A stretch of DNA of 62,869 nucleotides, taken from an uncultured Clostridia bacterium (GTDB taxonomy: Bacteria > Bacillota > Clostridia > Christensenellales > Borkfalkiaceae). This document shows, piece by piece, positions 6,631 to 14,533 of this stretch; position 1 is the first letter of the stretch, and the number at the start of each line of letters is the position of its first letter. Position numbers and translations under genes: made by a program. The stretch spans positions 1 to 62,869 of the forward strand of contig CALVHH010000009.1 of the NCBI GenBank assembly GCA_944327465.1, read 5' to 3'. The notes beneath the pieces were generated by a model. It made no database searches. It saw nothing but the letters and a program-made list of their open reading frames with translations, and was not told the DNA's origin.

Positions 6631-8212
6631 ATCTTCCCGTTCCAGCCACTCGCTCGAAGACAGGTCGCGCCGCCGCAGGCAGCGCTTCACCGAAGATAAA
6701 CTCGTAAAGATACGCACCGAGCGCACGGGCGGGCTGTTCAAGACCTGCCTCGCCGCCATGGTAATACTCATACAGCTCGGCATAATAGTGCTGCTCATAA
6801 CGCTGCCTTCGGCTATCGCCCTCGGCTGGTATTTGCTCGCTCTGCTGGTAATAAGCATATTTACGGCGTTTTCGGTGCTCTCGTCCCACCGCAACAACCA
6901 GGCAAAGGCGGTGTGGATACTCTTTATACTGCTCTTTTTCACGTTCGGCTTCGCCATATACTTCATGTCCAACGATAAGTATATGTACGCCCGCGCCCGC
7001 CGCCGCCACAGGGATATATTTGTTCGCAGCGCCGACTATTTAAGGCAGAGCGCGGACGTGCAGTGTTCAGCGGCAATGTCCCAGTCTGCGGCATACCTCG
7101 GCAACGCCGGGCAGTTCATAACGTACAACAACACCGCCCTCAAGTACTTTCCCTCGGGCGCGTCGCTCTTCGACGACATCCTCGAAAGTTTAAAGACGGC
7201 AAAGAGCTTTGTGTTCATCGAATATTATGCCATAGCCGACGGCGTGCTCTTGGGCAGGCTGTGGGATGTGCTCAGGCAAAAGGCGCTCGAAGGCGTCGAT
7301 GTGCGCATCATCTACGACGACGTCGGCAGTCGCGCGTTTTCGCACTCCATGCGCAAGGAGATGCGCCGCTGCGGCGCAGACGTGCGCGTGTTCAGCCGCC
7401 TCATTTCGCGCTTCACCTTTGCCATGAACTACCGCGACCACCGCAAAATAATAGTCGTCGACGGCAGGGTGGCGTATACCGGCGGCAGCAACATCGCCGA
7501 TGAATACGTCAACGAAAAGCACATGCACGGCTATTGGAAGGATACCGGGCTCAGGCTGGAAGGCGAGGCGGTCGACTCGATGACTCTATTCTTTTTAAGG
7601 CAGTGGGAGTTCATCACCAAAAAGAAGTTCGACTACGCTCCGTACTTCGGTCGCTACGAAAGGTTCGAATGTCTCGGCGCCGTCACCCCGTACGTCGGCG
7701 GACCTGAGTACGGGCTGACCATCTGCAAGAGCATGTTCGAAAACGTCATCTCCGCCGCCCGCGAAAGGCTGTATATAATGACGCCCTACTTCATCCCCGA
7801 CGATTCCATAGTGCAGTCGCTCATCAACAAGGCGCTTTCGGGGGTGGATGTCCGCATAATACTGCCCTCCGTACCCGATAAGTACTATGTGTATCTCGTC
7901 ACGCGCGACAATGCCGAAAAGCTCATAAAGTACGGCGTAAAGATATATTATTATAAAGATTCCTTTGTCCACAGCAAGCTGGTGCTCACCGAAAGCTGCG
8001 CCATAATCGGCACCGTCAACTTCGATATGCGCTCGTTCTATCAGCAGTTCGAAGACGCCGTCGTCACCGACGACGGCGAGGCGCTGGCTGCCGTCGCCGC
8101 AGACTTCGAAAGTACCTTCCCCGACTGCGACAATCCCGATAAAGCCGCCAAAAACGGTCTTGTGCGGGCGGTAGCCATAACGCTGCTGCGCTTCGTGTCG
8201 CCGCTCATGTAA
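6623..8212 (+). CDS. cls: cardiolipin synthase
   Basis: Cls joins two phosphatidylglycerols into cardiolipin at the membrane. The 529-residue protein has two N-terminal membrane helices followed by two phospholipase-D domains. HKD motif 1 is HRKIIVVDGRVAYTGGSN (His273). Motif 2 is HSKLVLTESCAIIGTVNFD (His450), where the usual Asp is Glu. The start at 6623 sits behind AAGGGGGG and inside the end of the preceding gene. Length and order agree with Firmicute Cls. The Asp-to-Glu change is conservative and activity is still likely. Confidence 0.93.
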   Translation: MYRSSRSSHSLEDRSRRRRQRFTEDKLVKIRTERTGGLFKTCLAAMVILIQLGIIVLLITLPSAIALGWYLLALLVISIFTAFSVLSSHRNNQAKAVWILFILLFFTFGFAIYFMSNDKYMYARARRRHRDIFVRSADYLRQSADVQCSAAMSQSAAYLGNAGQFITYNNTALKYFPSGASLFDDILESLKTAKSFVFIEYYAIADGVLLGRLWDVLRQKALEGVDVRIIYDDVGSRAFSHSMRKEMRRCGADVRVFSRLISRFTFAMNYRDHRKIIVVDGRVAYTGGSNIADEYVNEKHMHGYWKDTGLRLEGEAVDSMTLFFLRQWEFITKKKFDYAPYFGRYERFECLGAVTPYVGGPEYGLTICKSMFENVISAARERLYIMTPYFIPDDSIVQSLINKALSGVDVRIILPSVPDKYYVYLVTRDNAEKLIKYGVKIYYYKDSFVHSKLVLTESCAIIGTVNFDMRSFYQQFEDAVVTDDGEALAAVAADFESTFPDCDNPDKAAKNGLVRAVAITLLRFVSPLM

Positions 8213-8229
8213 ATGACAGGAGCATATCT

Positions 8230-8898
8230 ATGAAAGATAAAACAAGAACTATACTTTCCTGGCTGCCCCTTGCCTTCGGCATAGCCTTCGGCGCTCTTGC
8301 CCTTTCGCTGCACCATATCGCATGCGAAAATATTATTCCCTCGGTGTATATCCAGGTGCCGCTGTACGCGCTGGTGCCCGCCGTCTTTCCGCTGCTCGAA
8401 AAATTTGCAAAGATAAAGGTGCCCGCCTTTCTCGTCGCGGTCATGACGGTGCAGATAATAATTTCCGTCGACTTCGGCACGGCGCTCAACTTCTATGCAT
8501 TCATTCCCCACTACGATAAATTTCTGCACGCCTTCTTCGGGCTGTGGTGCGGTCAGCTCGCCTACTACTTCATTTACGTATGGGGCGGAGGCGGCATGCA
8601 CGCCTTCGGCAAGGCGGTATTCACGCTGCTCGCCGTGCTCGGCGTGGCGGCGCTGTGGGAAGTCTCCGAATACTGCATGTCGCTCGTCTTCGGCACCGAC
8701 CCCCAGCTCTGGAAGGGCGTGCTCACCGACCCTTCATATCACCCGCTCAGGGACACAATGTGGGACATAATAGTCGCCATAATAGGCTGCGCGGTATTCT
8801 TTGTTTCGCTCGCTGTCGACAGGCTGTGCGGCGGCAGACTGTACCGCGGCACGCTTTCGCCCGTCAAAGGGGAGGGGGAGAAGGGGCAGACTTTGTGA
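8230..8898 (+). CDS. membrane protein, DUF2238/YjdF-like
   Basis: A 222-residue protein with about six membrane segments. Conserved-looking polar motifs sit at the membrane edges: HYDKFLHAFFGLWCG near residue 95, ALWEVSEY near residue 140, and DTMWDIIVAIIG near residue 177. These resemble the DUF2238 (YjdF) family, whose function is unknown. CAGGAG precedes the ATG, 17 bases after cls. It probably belongs to the same transcript. Confidence 0.7.
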   Translation: MKDKTRTILSWLPLAFGIAFGALALSLHHIACENIIPSVYIQVPLYALVPAVFPLLEKFAKIKVPAFLVAVMTVQIIISVDFGTALNFYAFIPHYDKFLHAFFGLWCGQLAYYFIYVWGGGGMHAFGKAVFTLLAVLGVAALWEVSEYCMSLVFGTDPQLWKGVLTDPSYHPLRDTMWDIIVAIIGCAVFFVSLAVDRLCGGRLYRGTLSPVKGEGEKGQTL

Positions 8899-8974
8899 TA
8901 TGCCGCCCGCAATCGCTTGCATTTTTGCAGGTTATCGGTTACAATAGTTAAAAATTCTTTCGAGGTCAAAAAAC

Positions 8975-9937
8975 ATGCAGCAAAATGAGCAGGCGCCCTT
9001 AGCGCTCGCCGACGACGATAAAAAGCCCGAATTCGATCTCTCCTATGCAGACAAAAAGGAGGCGGTCAAGGGCGGCGTGCTCGGCGTTTTCATAGGGCTC
9101 GCCGTCATAGTGCCCGGCGTCAGCGGCTCGGCGGTGGCAATAATATTCAAACTGTACGAAAAGCTCTTGTATGCCTTCGGCAACATATTCAAACAATTCA
9201 AAAAGTGCGTCCGCTTTCTGCTGCCCATAGCCATAGGCGGCGTAATAGGTCTTGTCGTCGGCTTCATCGCCGTGCAGCAGCTCATCGACCTCGTCAGGTT
9301 CGCCATAGTGGCGCTGTTTGCGGGGCTCATGCTCGGCTCGTTTCCCGCCGTCACCGACCAGATACGCGGCGAAAAGCTCACGCCCTGCCGCGCCCTGCTG
9401 TTCGCAGTAGGCATGGCGCTGCCCATAGCCTTTTCGGTGATTTCGTGCAACATAACCACGGGCGACGCCGTGCTCGCCAACGCGCAGTGGTATCACTATA
9501 TCCTCTTTCTCGCGCTCGGCTATGCCGTGGCGGTCACCCAGCTCGTTCCCGGGCTTTCGGCTACGGCAATACTCATGATGTTCGGCTACTTCACGCCCCT
9601 CGTCGCTTCGATAAGCTTTACCTACTGGGGCGAAAACCCAATGATATTCGCAATCTACGCCTGCCTCATAGTCGGATTCGTCGCAGGGCTGCTCACAGTC
9701 TCCAAGGGCATGTCAAAGCTCCTTCAAAAGCGCCGCGCTCCTACGTTCTATACTGTGGCGGGCATGTCGCTCGGCTCGGTCATAACCATGTTCTACAACA
9801 CCGAAATCAATTCCTACTACGCGCAGTGGGGCGGTGCGTTTGCCTGGTGGGAACTCGTTTTAGGTATAGTGCTGTTTATCGGCGGCGTCGCCGCGGCGTA
9901 TTTCTTCGTGCGCTACGAGCGCAAACATTCGGCATGA
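8975..9937 (+). CDS. DUF368 membrane protein, candidate polyprenyl-phosphate transporter (PopT-like)
   Basis: DUF368 proteins (PopT) have been shown in other bacteria to recycle undecaprenyl phosphate across the membrane for wall synthesis. This 320-residue protein has a charged cytoplasmic start, then KGGVLGVFIGLAVIVPGVSG, the family signature, and a repeat-like VTQLVPGLSATAILMMFG in the second half. About eight membrane segments follow. GAGGT precedes the start, 76 nt after the preceding gene. Placing it after cls supports an envelope-lipid cluster, though the transport role here is inferred from the family. Confidence 0.85.
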   Translation: MQQNEQAPLALADDDKKPEFDLSYADKKEAVKGGVLGVFIGLAVIVPGVSGSAVAIIFKLYEKLLYAFGNIFKQFKKCVRFLLPIAIGGVIGLVVGFIAVQQLIDLVRFAIVALFAGLMLGSFPAVTDQIRGEKLTPCRALLFAVGMALPIAFSVISCNITTGDAVLANAQWYHYILFLALGYAVAVTQLVPGLSATAILMMFGYFTPLVASISFTYWGENPMIFAIYACLIVGFVAGLLTVSKGMSKLLQKRRAPTFYTVAGMSLGSVITMFYNTEINSYYAQWGGAFAWWELVLGIVLFIGGVAAAYFFVRYERKHSA

Positions 9938-9965
9938 ATACCGCCGCAAATGCGGCAAAAAATAG

Positions 9966-9997
9966 CGCGGGGCGGAACTTTTAAGTTCCGCCCCGCG
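9966..9997. terminator. 15-bp hairpin between convergent genes
   Basis: CGCGGGGCGGAACTT and its exact complement are separated by TT. It sits between the DUF368 gene and the convergent cation antiporter. Confidence 0.7.
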
Positions 9998-10020
9998 GCA
10001 GTTATAAAAAGGCTCCCCCC

Positions 10021-11013
10021 TCATACCAGCAGCAGGTAAACAAAGTAGGCGCAGTACGAAGCGAGCATGACTATGCCCGTCGTTCTGCCTATGCTCTTTT
10101 TTGCAAGGCAGGGCACCCACAGTATTATGCCCGCTGCCAGCGCCACTGCGGCGTCGATAAGGAATTTCTGTTCAAACGGCACCGTCGTTATCACCGAAGA
10201 CAGCCCCACTATGAACAGTATGTTGAATATATTGCTGCCCACAATGTTGCCTATGGCAATGTCGGCGTTCTTCTTTATGGCCGCCGTCACCGAAGTGAAC
10301 AGCTCGGGCAGCGAAGTGCCCAGCGCAACCACGGTCAGCCCTATGAACCTGTCCGAAACTCCCATTTTTTGAGCAAGGAAAGTGGCTGAATCCACGGCTA
10401 AATTGCTGCCCACTATTATTAGTATCAGCCCCATCACGGCAAGCCCTATCGCAACTATCAGCGAGCGCTTTTTGGCTTGCGCTTCGGCTTCGGCGGTCGC
10501 CTCGCCGTCGGCTGCAAGCAGGTTTTCCCTTGCTATTGCATCCTCGCGCTTGTTTATCCTGCTGCGCGCTATTATGAACAGATAGGCAAGGTACAAAACA
10601 AATATAACAAGGAATATTATGCCGTCAATGTAGTTTATGCCGCCGTCGAATCCCAGCGCAAACAGTATTATCGTCGCGCCCAGCATCACGGGTATATCCA
10701 CAAAATTTGTGTCCTTGCCCACGGCGAGCGTAGTTATCGCCGAGGATATGCCCAGAATTATGAGTATATTCAAAATATTGCTGCCCACGATGTTGCCTAT
10801 CGTAATGGCGGCGTTGCCTTCAAGCGCGGCGCTTATCGAAACCGCCGCTTCGGGTGCGCTCGTGCCCATGGCAACTATCGTAAGCCCTATAATAATCTGC
10901 GGTATTCTTAGTTTTTCTGCAATGCCGCTCGCTCCGTCTACAAAGTAGTCGGCGCCCTTCGAAAGCAAAAAAAAGCTCACTGCGAGCAGCATTATGTTCC
11001 AGACGATCTCCAT
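10021..11013 (-). CDS. calcium/sodium antiporter (CaCA family, YrbG-like)
   Basis: Members of the CaCA superfamily exchange Ca2+ for Na+ (sometimes K+). The 330-residue protein has ten to eleven membrane helices and the two inverted alpha-repeats that form the ion site: GTSAPEAAVSISAALEGN with GNIVGSNILNIL, and GTSLPELFTSVTAAIKKN with GNIVGSNIFNIL. A soluble Ala/Glu-rich loop near residues 170-190 separates the halves. The start at 11013 follows AAGGGG. It is divergent from the acyltransferase gene and appears monocistronic. Confidence 0.93.
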   Translation of the reverse strand: MEIVWNIMLLAVSFFLLSKGADYFVDGASGIAEKLRIPQIIIGLTIVAMGTSAPEAAVSISAALEGNAAITIGNIVGSNILNILIILGISSAITTLAVGKDTNFVDIPVMLGATIILFALGFDGGINYIDGIIFLVIFVLYLAYLFIIARSRINKREDAIARENLLAADGEATAEAEAQAKKRSLIVAIGLAVMGLILIIVGSNLAVDSATFLAQKMGVSDRFIGLTVVALGTSLPELFTSVTAAIKKNADIAIGNIVGSNIFNILFIVGLSSVITTVPFEQKFLIDAAVALAAGIILWVPCLAKKSIGRTTGIVMLASYCAYFVYLLLV

Positions 11014-11144
11014 ATTTTTATCCCCTTGTAAACTGTCCGAACAGATTATAACACAACATGTGTTTGCTTGCAACACTTTTTGCAAAATTTTCTCGGCAAA
11101 TTATTTTATATGCCGTTTATAATTTGCCGTTAACATGATATGGT

Positions 11145-11945
11145 ATGGAACGCGAGATAAGATATTACACCGACGAGGTGCACGATGACTTTGCGGGCAC
11201 GCACATAGCTCCCCGCCCGCTGACAAAGAAATTCAAATACCACACGCGCAACCCCCTCATCGCCGTGCGGCGGTTTATAATGTACCGCCTCGTGGCTACG
11301 CCCGTAATTTATTTTTATTCGGCATTCATAAGGCGCATAAAGTACGTCAATAAAAAGTGCATGAAGGGTTACAGGCGCAGGGGCTGTTTTCTGTACGGCA
11401 ACCACACGTCGTTCGTGTGCGATGCGTTCAATCCCACGCGCCTTTCCTTTCCCCGCCCCGCAAAAGTAATAGTGGGCGAAGACGCCACGTCCATCCGAGG
11501 CATAAGGTGGCTTTTAATGGATTTGGGCGCACTGCCCATTCCCTCGGATATCCACCTGATGGGCGCGTTCACGGGCGAAATAGAGCGCGCCGTCGCCAAA
11601 AAATATTGGATAGCCGTCTACCCCGAAGCCCACATATGGCCCTATTATACGGGCGTGCGCAGCTTCCCCGCGGTGTCGTTCCGCTATCCCGTCAAGCTCA
11701 ATGCCCCCGTGTTTTCATACACAATGACGTATGGCAGGCGCAAACATTCCAAGCGCCCCAAACTCACCGTCTATATCGATGGTCCCTTCTTTGCCGATAA
11801 GTCGCTGCCCGTAAAACAGGCGCAGCAAAAACTGCGCGACGAAGTGTACGCCGCCATGAAGGCTCGCGCCGACGCCCATTCGGACTGTATTTACAAGTAC
11901 GAATACGTCCGCGCCGAAGCGCCTTCCCTTTCCGAAAGCAAATAA
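11145..11945 (+). CDS. PlsC-like acyltransferase
   Basis: Probably a 1-acyl-glycerol-3-phosphate acyltransferase-type enzyme making phosphatidic acid. The 266-residue protein shows motif I as GNHTSFVCDAF, with five rather than the classical four residues between His and Asp, and motif III as VYPEAHIWPYYTGVRSF. I recall a Clostridia subgroup with this variant, but have not checked. One hydrophobic segment lies near residues 45-62. No clear ribosome binding site precedes the ATG. A TATAAT at 11118-11123 may be its -10 box. Confidence 0.75.
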   Translation: MEREIRYYTDEVHDDFAGTHIAPRPLTKKFKYHTRNPLIAVRRFIMYRLVATPVIYFYSAFIRRIKYVNKKCMKGYRRRGCFLYGNHTSFVCDAFNPTRLSFPRPAKVIVGEDATSIRGIRWLLMDLGALPIPSDIHLMGAFTGEIERAVAKKYWIAVYPEAHIWPYYTGVRSFPAVSFRYPVKLNAPVFSYTMTYGRRKHSKRPKLTVYIDGPFFADKSLPVKQAQQKLRDEVYAAMKARADAHSDCIYKYEYVRAEAPSLSESK

Positions 11946-11953
11946 TATATACA

Positions 11954-11991
11954 ATAAACGCCGGTGTGAGCAAGCTCACCCCGGCGTTTAT
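11954..11991. terminator. hairpin between convergent genes
   Basis: ATAAACGCCGG and CCGGCGTTTAT form an 11-bp stem with further pairing inside. It separates the acyltransferase from the convergent HTH gene. Confidence 0.7.
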
Positions 11992-12004
11992 CGTGCAGCC
12001 GTCG

Positions 12005-12433
12005 TCATACCCTGCCCAGCAGAAAATCCACCGAGCAGTCGAAGTACTTTGCAAGTTTTATAAGACTTTCAGCATTTGGCTGAGTTTTTCCGTTGTGCCA
12101 GCGGTTTACAGTCTTTTCCGAAAGTTTTGTCTGTTTTTCAAGTCTGTATTTAGTTATATTGAAGTGCCGCAATATGAACGTGAGCTGTTCGGAAAAGGGA
12201 GGGCGGGGTTTGAACGTCGCTTCGTCCGTCGTATCTTTAAGCCCGAGCAAAAAATCTGTCGAGCACTTAAAATAATCGGCGAGTTTTACAAGCGTATCTA
12301 TGCTAGGCAATCCGTCGCCGCGGAGCAGCGTAAGTATTGTTGAAGAGTCAATTCCCGTCGCTTGTGAAAGTTTCGGAGCGCTTATTTCGGCTTCAGTCAT
12401 CATAAATTTTAAGTTTTCAGACAGATTCGCCAT
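12005..12433 (-). CDS. tandem XRE-type helix-turn-helix regulator
   Basis: The 142-residue protein is two Cro/CI-type HTH domains in a row with nothing else. Domain 1 (about residues 4-65) has PKLSQATGIDSSTILTLLRG and ends DFLLG; domain 2 (about 78-142) has YRLEKQTKLSEKTVNRWHNG and also ends DFLLG. The internal similarity points to a duplication. There is no ligand or dimerisation domain, so one chain may cover two half-sites. The coding region is visibly more AT-rich than its neighbours, a hint of transfer. It faces a small gene across a perfect inverted repeat. Confidence 0.88.
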   Translation of the reverse strand: MANLSENLKFMMTEAEISAPKLSQATGIDSSTILTLLRGDGLPSIDTLVKLADYFKCSTDFLLGLKDTTDEATFKPRPPFSEQLTFILRHFNITKYRLEKQTKLSEKTVNRWHNGKTQPNAESLIKLAKYFDCSVDFLLGRV

Positions 12434-12477
12434 ATTTCACCAAAAGTAGTGCTTTTTCGACAATATATTATCGGTCA

Positions 12478-12509
12478 AACTCCCCTGATTTTGTTGATTC
12501 AGGGGAGTT
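12478..12509. promoter_or_regulatory. candidate operator: 11-bp perfect inverted repeat
   Basis: AACTCCCCTGA and TCAGGGGAGTT are separated by 10 bp, so the half-sites are 21 bp apart centre to centre, two helical turns. The right arm begins on the -35 box of the rightward promoter. It is the natural target for the adjacent two-HTH regulator. Confidence 0.65.
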
Positions 12510-12522
12510 GGAACGGTATAAT
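12494..12522 (+). promoter_or_regulatory. promoter of the small gene at 12584
   Basis: TTGATT, 17 bp, TATAAT. The inverted repeat at 12478-12509 covers the -35 region, a position suited to repression. Confidence 0.65.
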
Positions 12523-12583
12523 ATAGGTACACAAAGGCAAGGCGCCTGCTTTGGTGAAATTTTATTTAAAGGATGAATCTATT

Positions 12584-12760
12584 ATGCAAAAGGATAACGC
12601 GGAAAAAAGTTACGTTGCGGACGAAAAAAGTCTGTTATGGGAATTTGTCTTTACTTTAAAGGAGTATTTCAACATGACCGCCGTGCAGAGCGGCGGCAGT
12701 GCGCTGATAGCGCTTGAAAACGGGCAAAAGTTCTTGCTCACGCTGCGGTCTGTACAATAG
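12584..12760 (+). CDS. small protein of unknown function next to the tandem-HTH regulator
   Basis: A 58-residue soluble protein (MQKDNAEKSY start) with a predicted amphipathic middle, LLWEFVFTLKEYFNM, and a C-terminal hydrophobic strand pair around ALIALENGQKFLLTLRSV. No family is recognised. AAAGGATG lies about ten bases before the ATG at 12584, which I prefer to an upstream ATG at 12551 that has no such site. It is the only gene on its transcript, and its promoter overlaps the presumed operator of the divergent regulator. Confidence 0.7.
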   Translation: MQKDNAEKSYVADEKSLLWEFVFTLKEYFNMTAVQSGGSALIALENGQKFLLTLRSVQ

Positions 12761-12763
12761 AGC

Positions 12764-12800
12764 TGCCGCCCGCCCGCAATATGATTGCGGGCGGGCGGCA
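12764..12800 (+). terminator. 17-bp hairpin behind the small gene
   Basis: TGCCGCCCGCCCGCAAT and its exact complement flank ATG. It lies four bases after the stop codon; there is no U tract. Confidence 0.6.
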
Positions 12801-12809
12801 AATAAAAGT

Positions 12810-12837
12810 GCACCCGCGGCGTTTTCGCCGCGGGTGC
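12810..12837 (-). terminator. terminator of the asd-dapA-dapB operon
   Basis: GCACCCGCGGCG and its complement with an AAAA loop on the minus strand, followed there by ACTTTTATTT. Confidence 0.7.
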
Positions 12838-12857
12838 GCTGCTCTTTTATCGGAATT

Positions 12858-13613
12858 TTAAATTATATCCTTCAACAGGTCGTTCATGTCGTACAGCCCT
12901 GCGGGCTTGCCCTTTATCCATTGCGCCGCCCTGAGCGCGCCTGCCGCAAACACCGTCTTTGAGCGGGCGGAGTGCGAAAGGGTGACTATCTCGTCCTCGC
13001 CCGCGAACATCACTTCGTGTTCGCCCACAATGGTGCCGCCGCGCACGGCGTGTATGCCTATCTCGTTGCCGCGCTTGCCCACGATGCCGCTTCTGCCCTC
13101 AACGTATGCCCTGTCGCCGCCGAGCGCCTCGTTTGCCGCGTCGGCAAGCATGAGCGCCGTGCCGCTGGGCGCGTCTGCCTTTTTATTGTGGTGGCGCTCT
13201 ATTATTTCGACGTCAAAGTTTTCTCCCAGCACTTCGGCAGCCTTTTTTACCAGCCCTGTCAGCAGGTTGACCCCCAGCGAAAAGTTTGCCGTCTTGAACA
13301 CGGCAACTTTTTTTGCCGCGTCCTTGATTTTTTCAAGCTGTTCGGGGGTGTGTCCCGTGCTGGCTATAACGGCGGGTATGCCCCTTTCTGCGGCGTATCT
13401 GAGCTCGCCTTCGAGGGCGGCGGGGGAGGAGAAGTCTATTATCGCGTCGGGGCGTTCGGCTATGCCTTCGAACGAGGTATACACGGGCACGCCGCAGTCC
13501 TTGGGCTGCGCGTCCACGCCGCATATCACCTGCACGTCGCCGCTCTCGGCGGCGAGCCGCAAAATATTGCCGCCCATCTTTCCGCTTATGCCGCATACGA
13601 GAATTTTCAGCAT
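12858..13613 (-). CDS. dapB: 4-hydroxy-tetrahydrodipicolinate reductase
   Basis: DapB reduces hydroxy-tetrahydrodipicolinate with NAD(P)H, the second committed step to diaminopimelate and lysine. The 251-residue protein has the N-terminal Rossmann motif CGISGKMGGNILRLA, the DFSSP segment, and the substrate-binding region IIERHHNKKADAPSGTA. AAAGG precedes the ATG. Its start overlaps the end of dapA by seven bases, and it is the last gene of the lysine operon. Confidence 0.96.
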   Translation of the reverse strand: MLKILVCGISGKMGGNILRLAAESGDVQVICGVDAQPKDCGVPVYTSFEGIAERPDAIIDFSSPAALEGELRYAAERGIPAVIASTGHTPEQLEKIKDAAKKVAVFKTANFSLGVNLLTGLVKKAAEVLGENFDVEIIERHHNKKADAPSGTALMLADAANEALGGDRAYVEGRSGIVGKRGNEIGIHAVRGGTIVGEHEVMFAGEDEIVTLSHSARSKTVFAAGALRAAQWIKGKPAGLYDMNDLLKDII

Positions 13614-14497
13614 ACCTTTATCCCCGCAGCTTTAATGCACTTTTTCATCAGCTTTTTGTGCTCTTCTTCAAGCTCTGTCAGCGGCGCCCTGGGTATGCCC
13701 GCCTCCAGACCTATCATGTTGCAGCCCGCCTTTACGGGTATGGGGTTGACTTCCACAAAGCAGGCGTCTATCATGGGCAGCAGCTTTTCGTGTATTTTGT
13801 TTGCCTTGGCAAGTTTGCACTTCAGCATGGCTGCGGCGATCTCCTTTATCTGCGCGGGCGCAATGTTCGAAGCCACCGATATCAGCCCCGCCCCGCCTAT
13901 TGCCATTATTGGTATGTTCAGGTTGTCGTCGCCCGAATACAGATCCATCCTCGGGCGGATGCGGCGCATGGTCTCGCAGATCTGCTCCATATTGCCGCAC
14001 GCCTCCTTTATGCCCGCCATATTGGGTATGTACGAAAGCTCTTCGGCGGTCGCGGGCAGTATGTTCACGCCCGTCCTCGGGGGCACGTTGTAAGCTATTA
14101 CCGGCAGCGAAGTGGCAGAGCAAATAGCCTTGTAGTATTCAATTATGCCCTTTTGTGTGCACTTGTTGTAGTAGGGGGTGACGGCGAGTATGCCGTCTGC
14201 GCCCAGCTCTTCGGCGCGCCTCGTCGCCTCCACGGCGTGCGCCGTGCAGTTGCTGCCCGTGCCGAATATCAGTTTGGCTCTGCCTGCATTGCGTTCTTTG
14301 GCAAACTTCATAACGGCTGACTTTTCGTCTTCGGTCATCGTGGCGGGCTCGCCCGTCGTGCCCAGCACCACCAGCGCGTCGGTGCCGTTTTCAAGCTGAT
14401 ATTCTATCATCCTTCCGAAGGCTTCAAAATTGACGCCGCCGTCGGCATAAAAGGGCGTTATCATTGCCGTGGCGCTGCCGCTGAAGAAATTTTTCAT
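13607..14497 (-). CDS. dapA: 4-hydroxy-tetrahydrodipicolinate synthase
   Basis: DapA condenses pyruvate with aspartate semialdehyde through a Schiff base, opening the lysine branch. The 296-residue TIM-barrel protein has the GTTGEPATM motif, YNVPPRTGVNI with the proton-relay Tyr, and AGIKEACGN with the catalytic Lys. The start at 14497 follows GAGAGG. It lies between asd and dapB and is read from the lysine riboswitch promoter. Confidence 0.96.
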   Translation of the reverse strand: MKNFFSGSATAMITPFYADGGVNFEAFGRMIEYQLENGTDALVVLGTTGEPATMTEDEKSAVMKFAKERNAGRAKLIFGTGSNCTAHAVEATRRAEELGADGILAVTPYYNKCTQKGIIEYYKAICSATSLPVIAYNVPPRTGVNILPATAEELSYIPNMAGIKEACGNMEQICETMRRIRPRMDLYSGDDNLNIPIMAIGGAGLISVASNIAPAQIKEIAAAMLKCKLAKANKIHEKLLPMIDACFVEVNPIPVKAGCNMIGLEAGIPRAPLTELEEEHKKLMKKCIKAAGIKVC

Positions 14498-14533
14498 TGT
14501 CCCAAACCTCTCAATAAAATAATACAAAAACCG

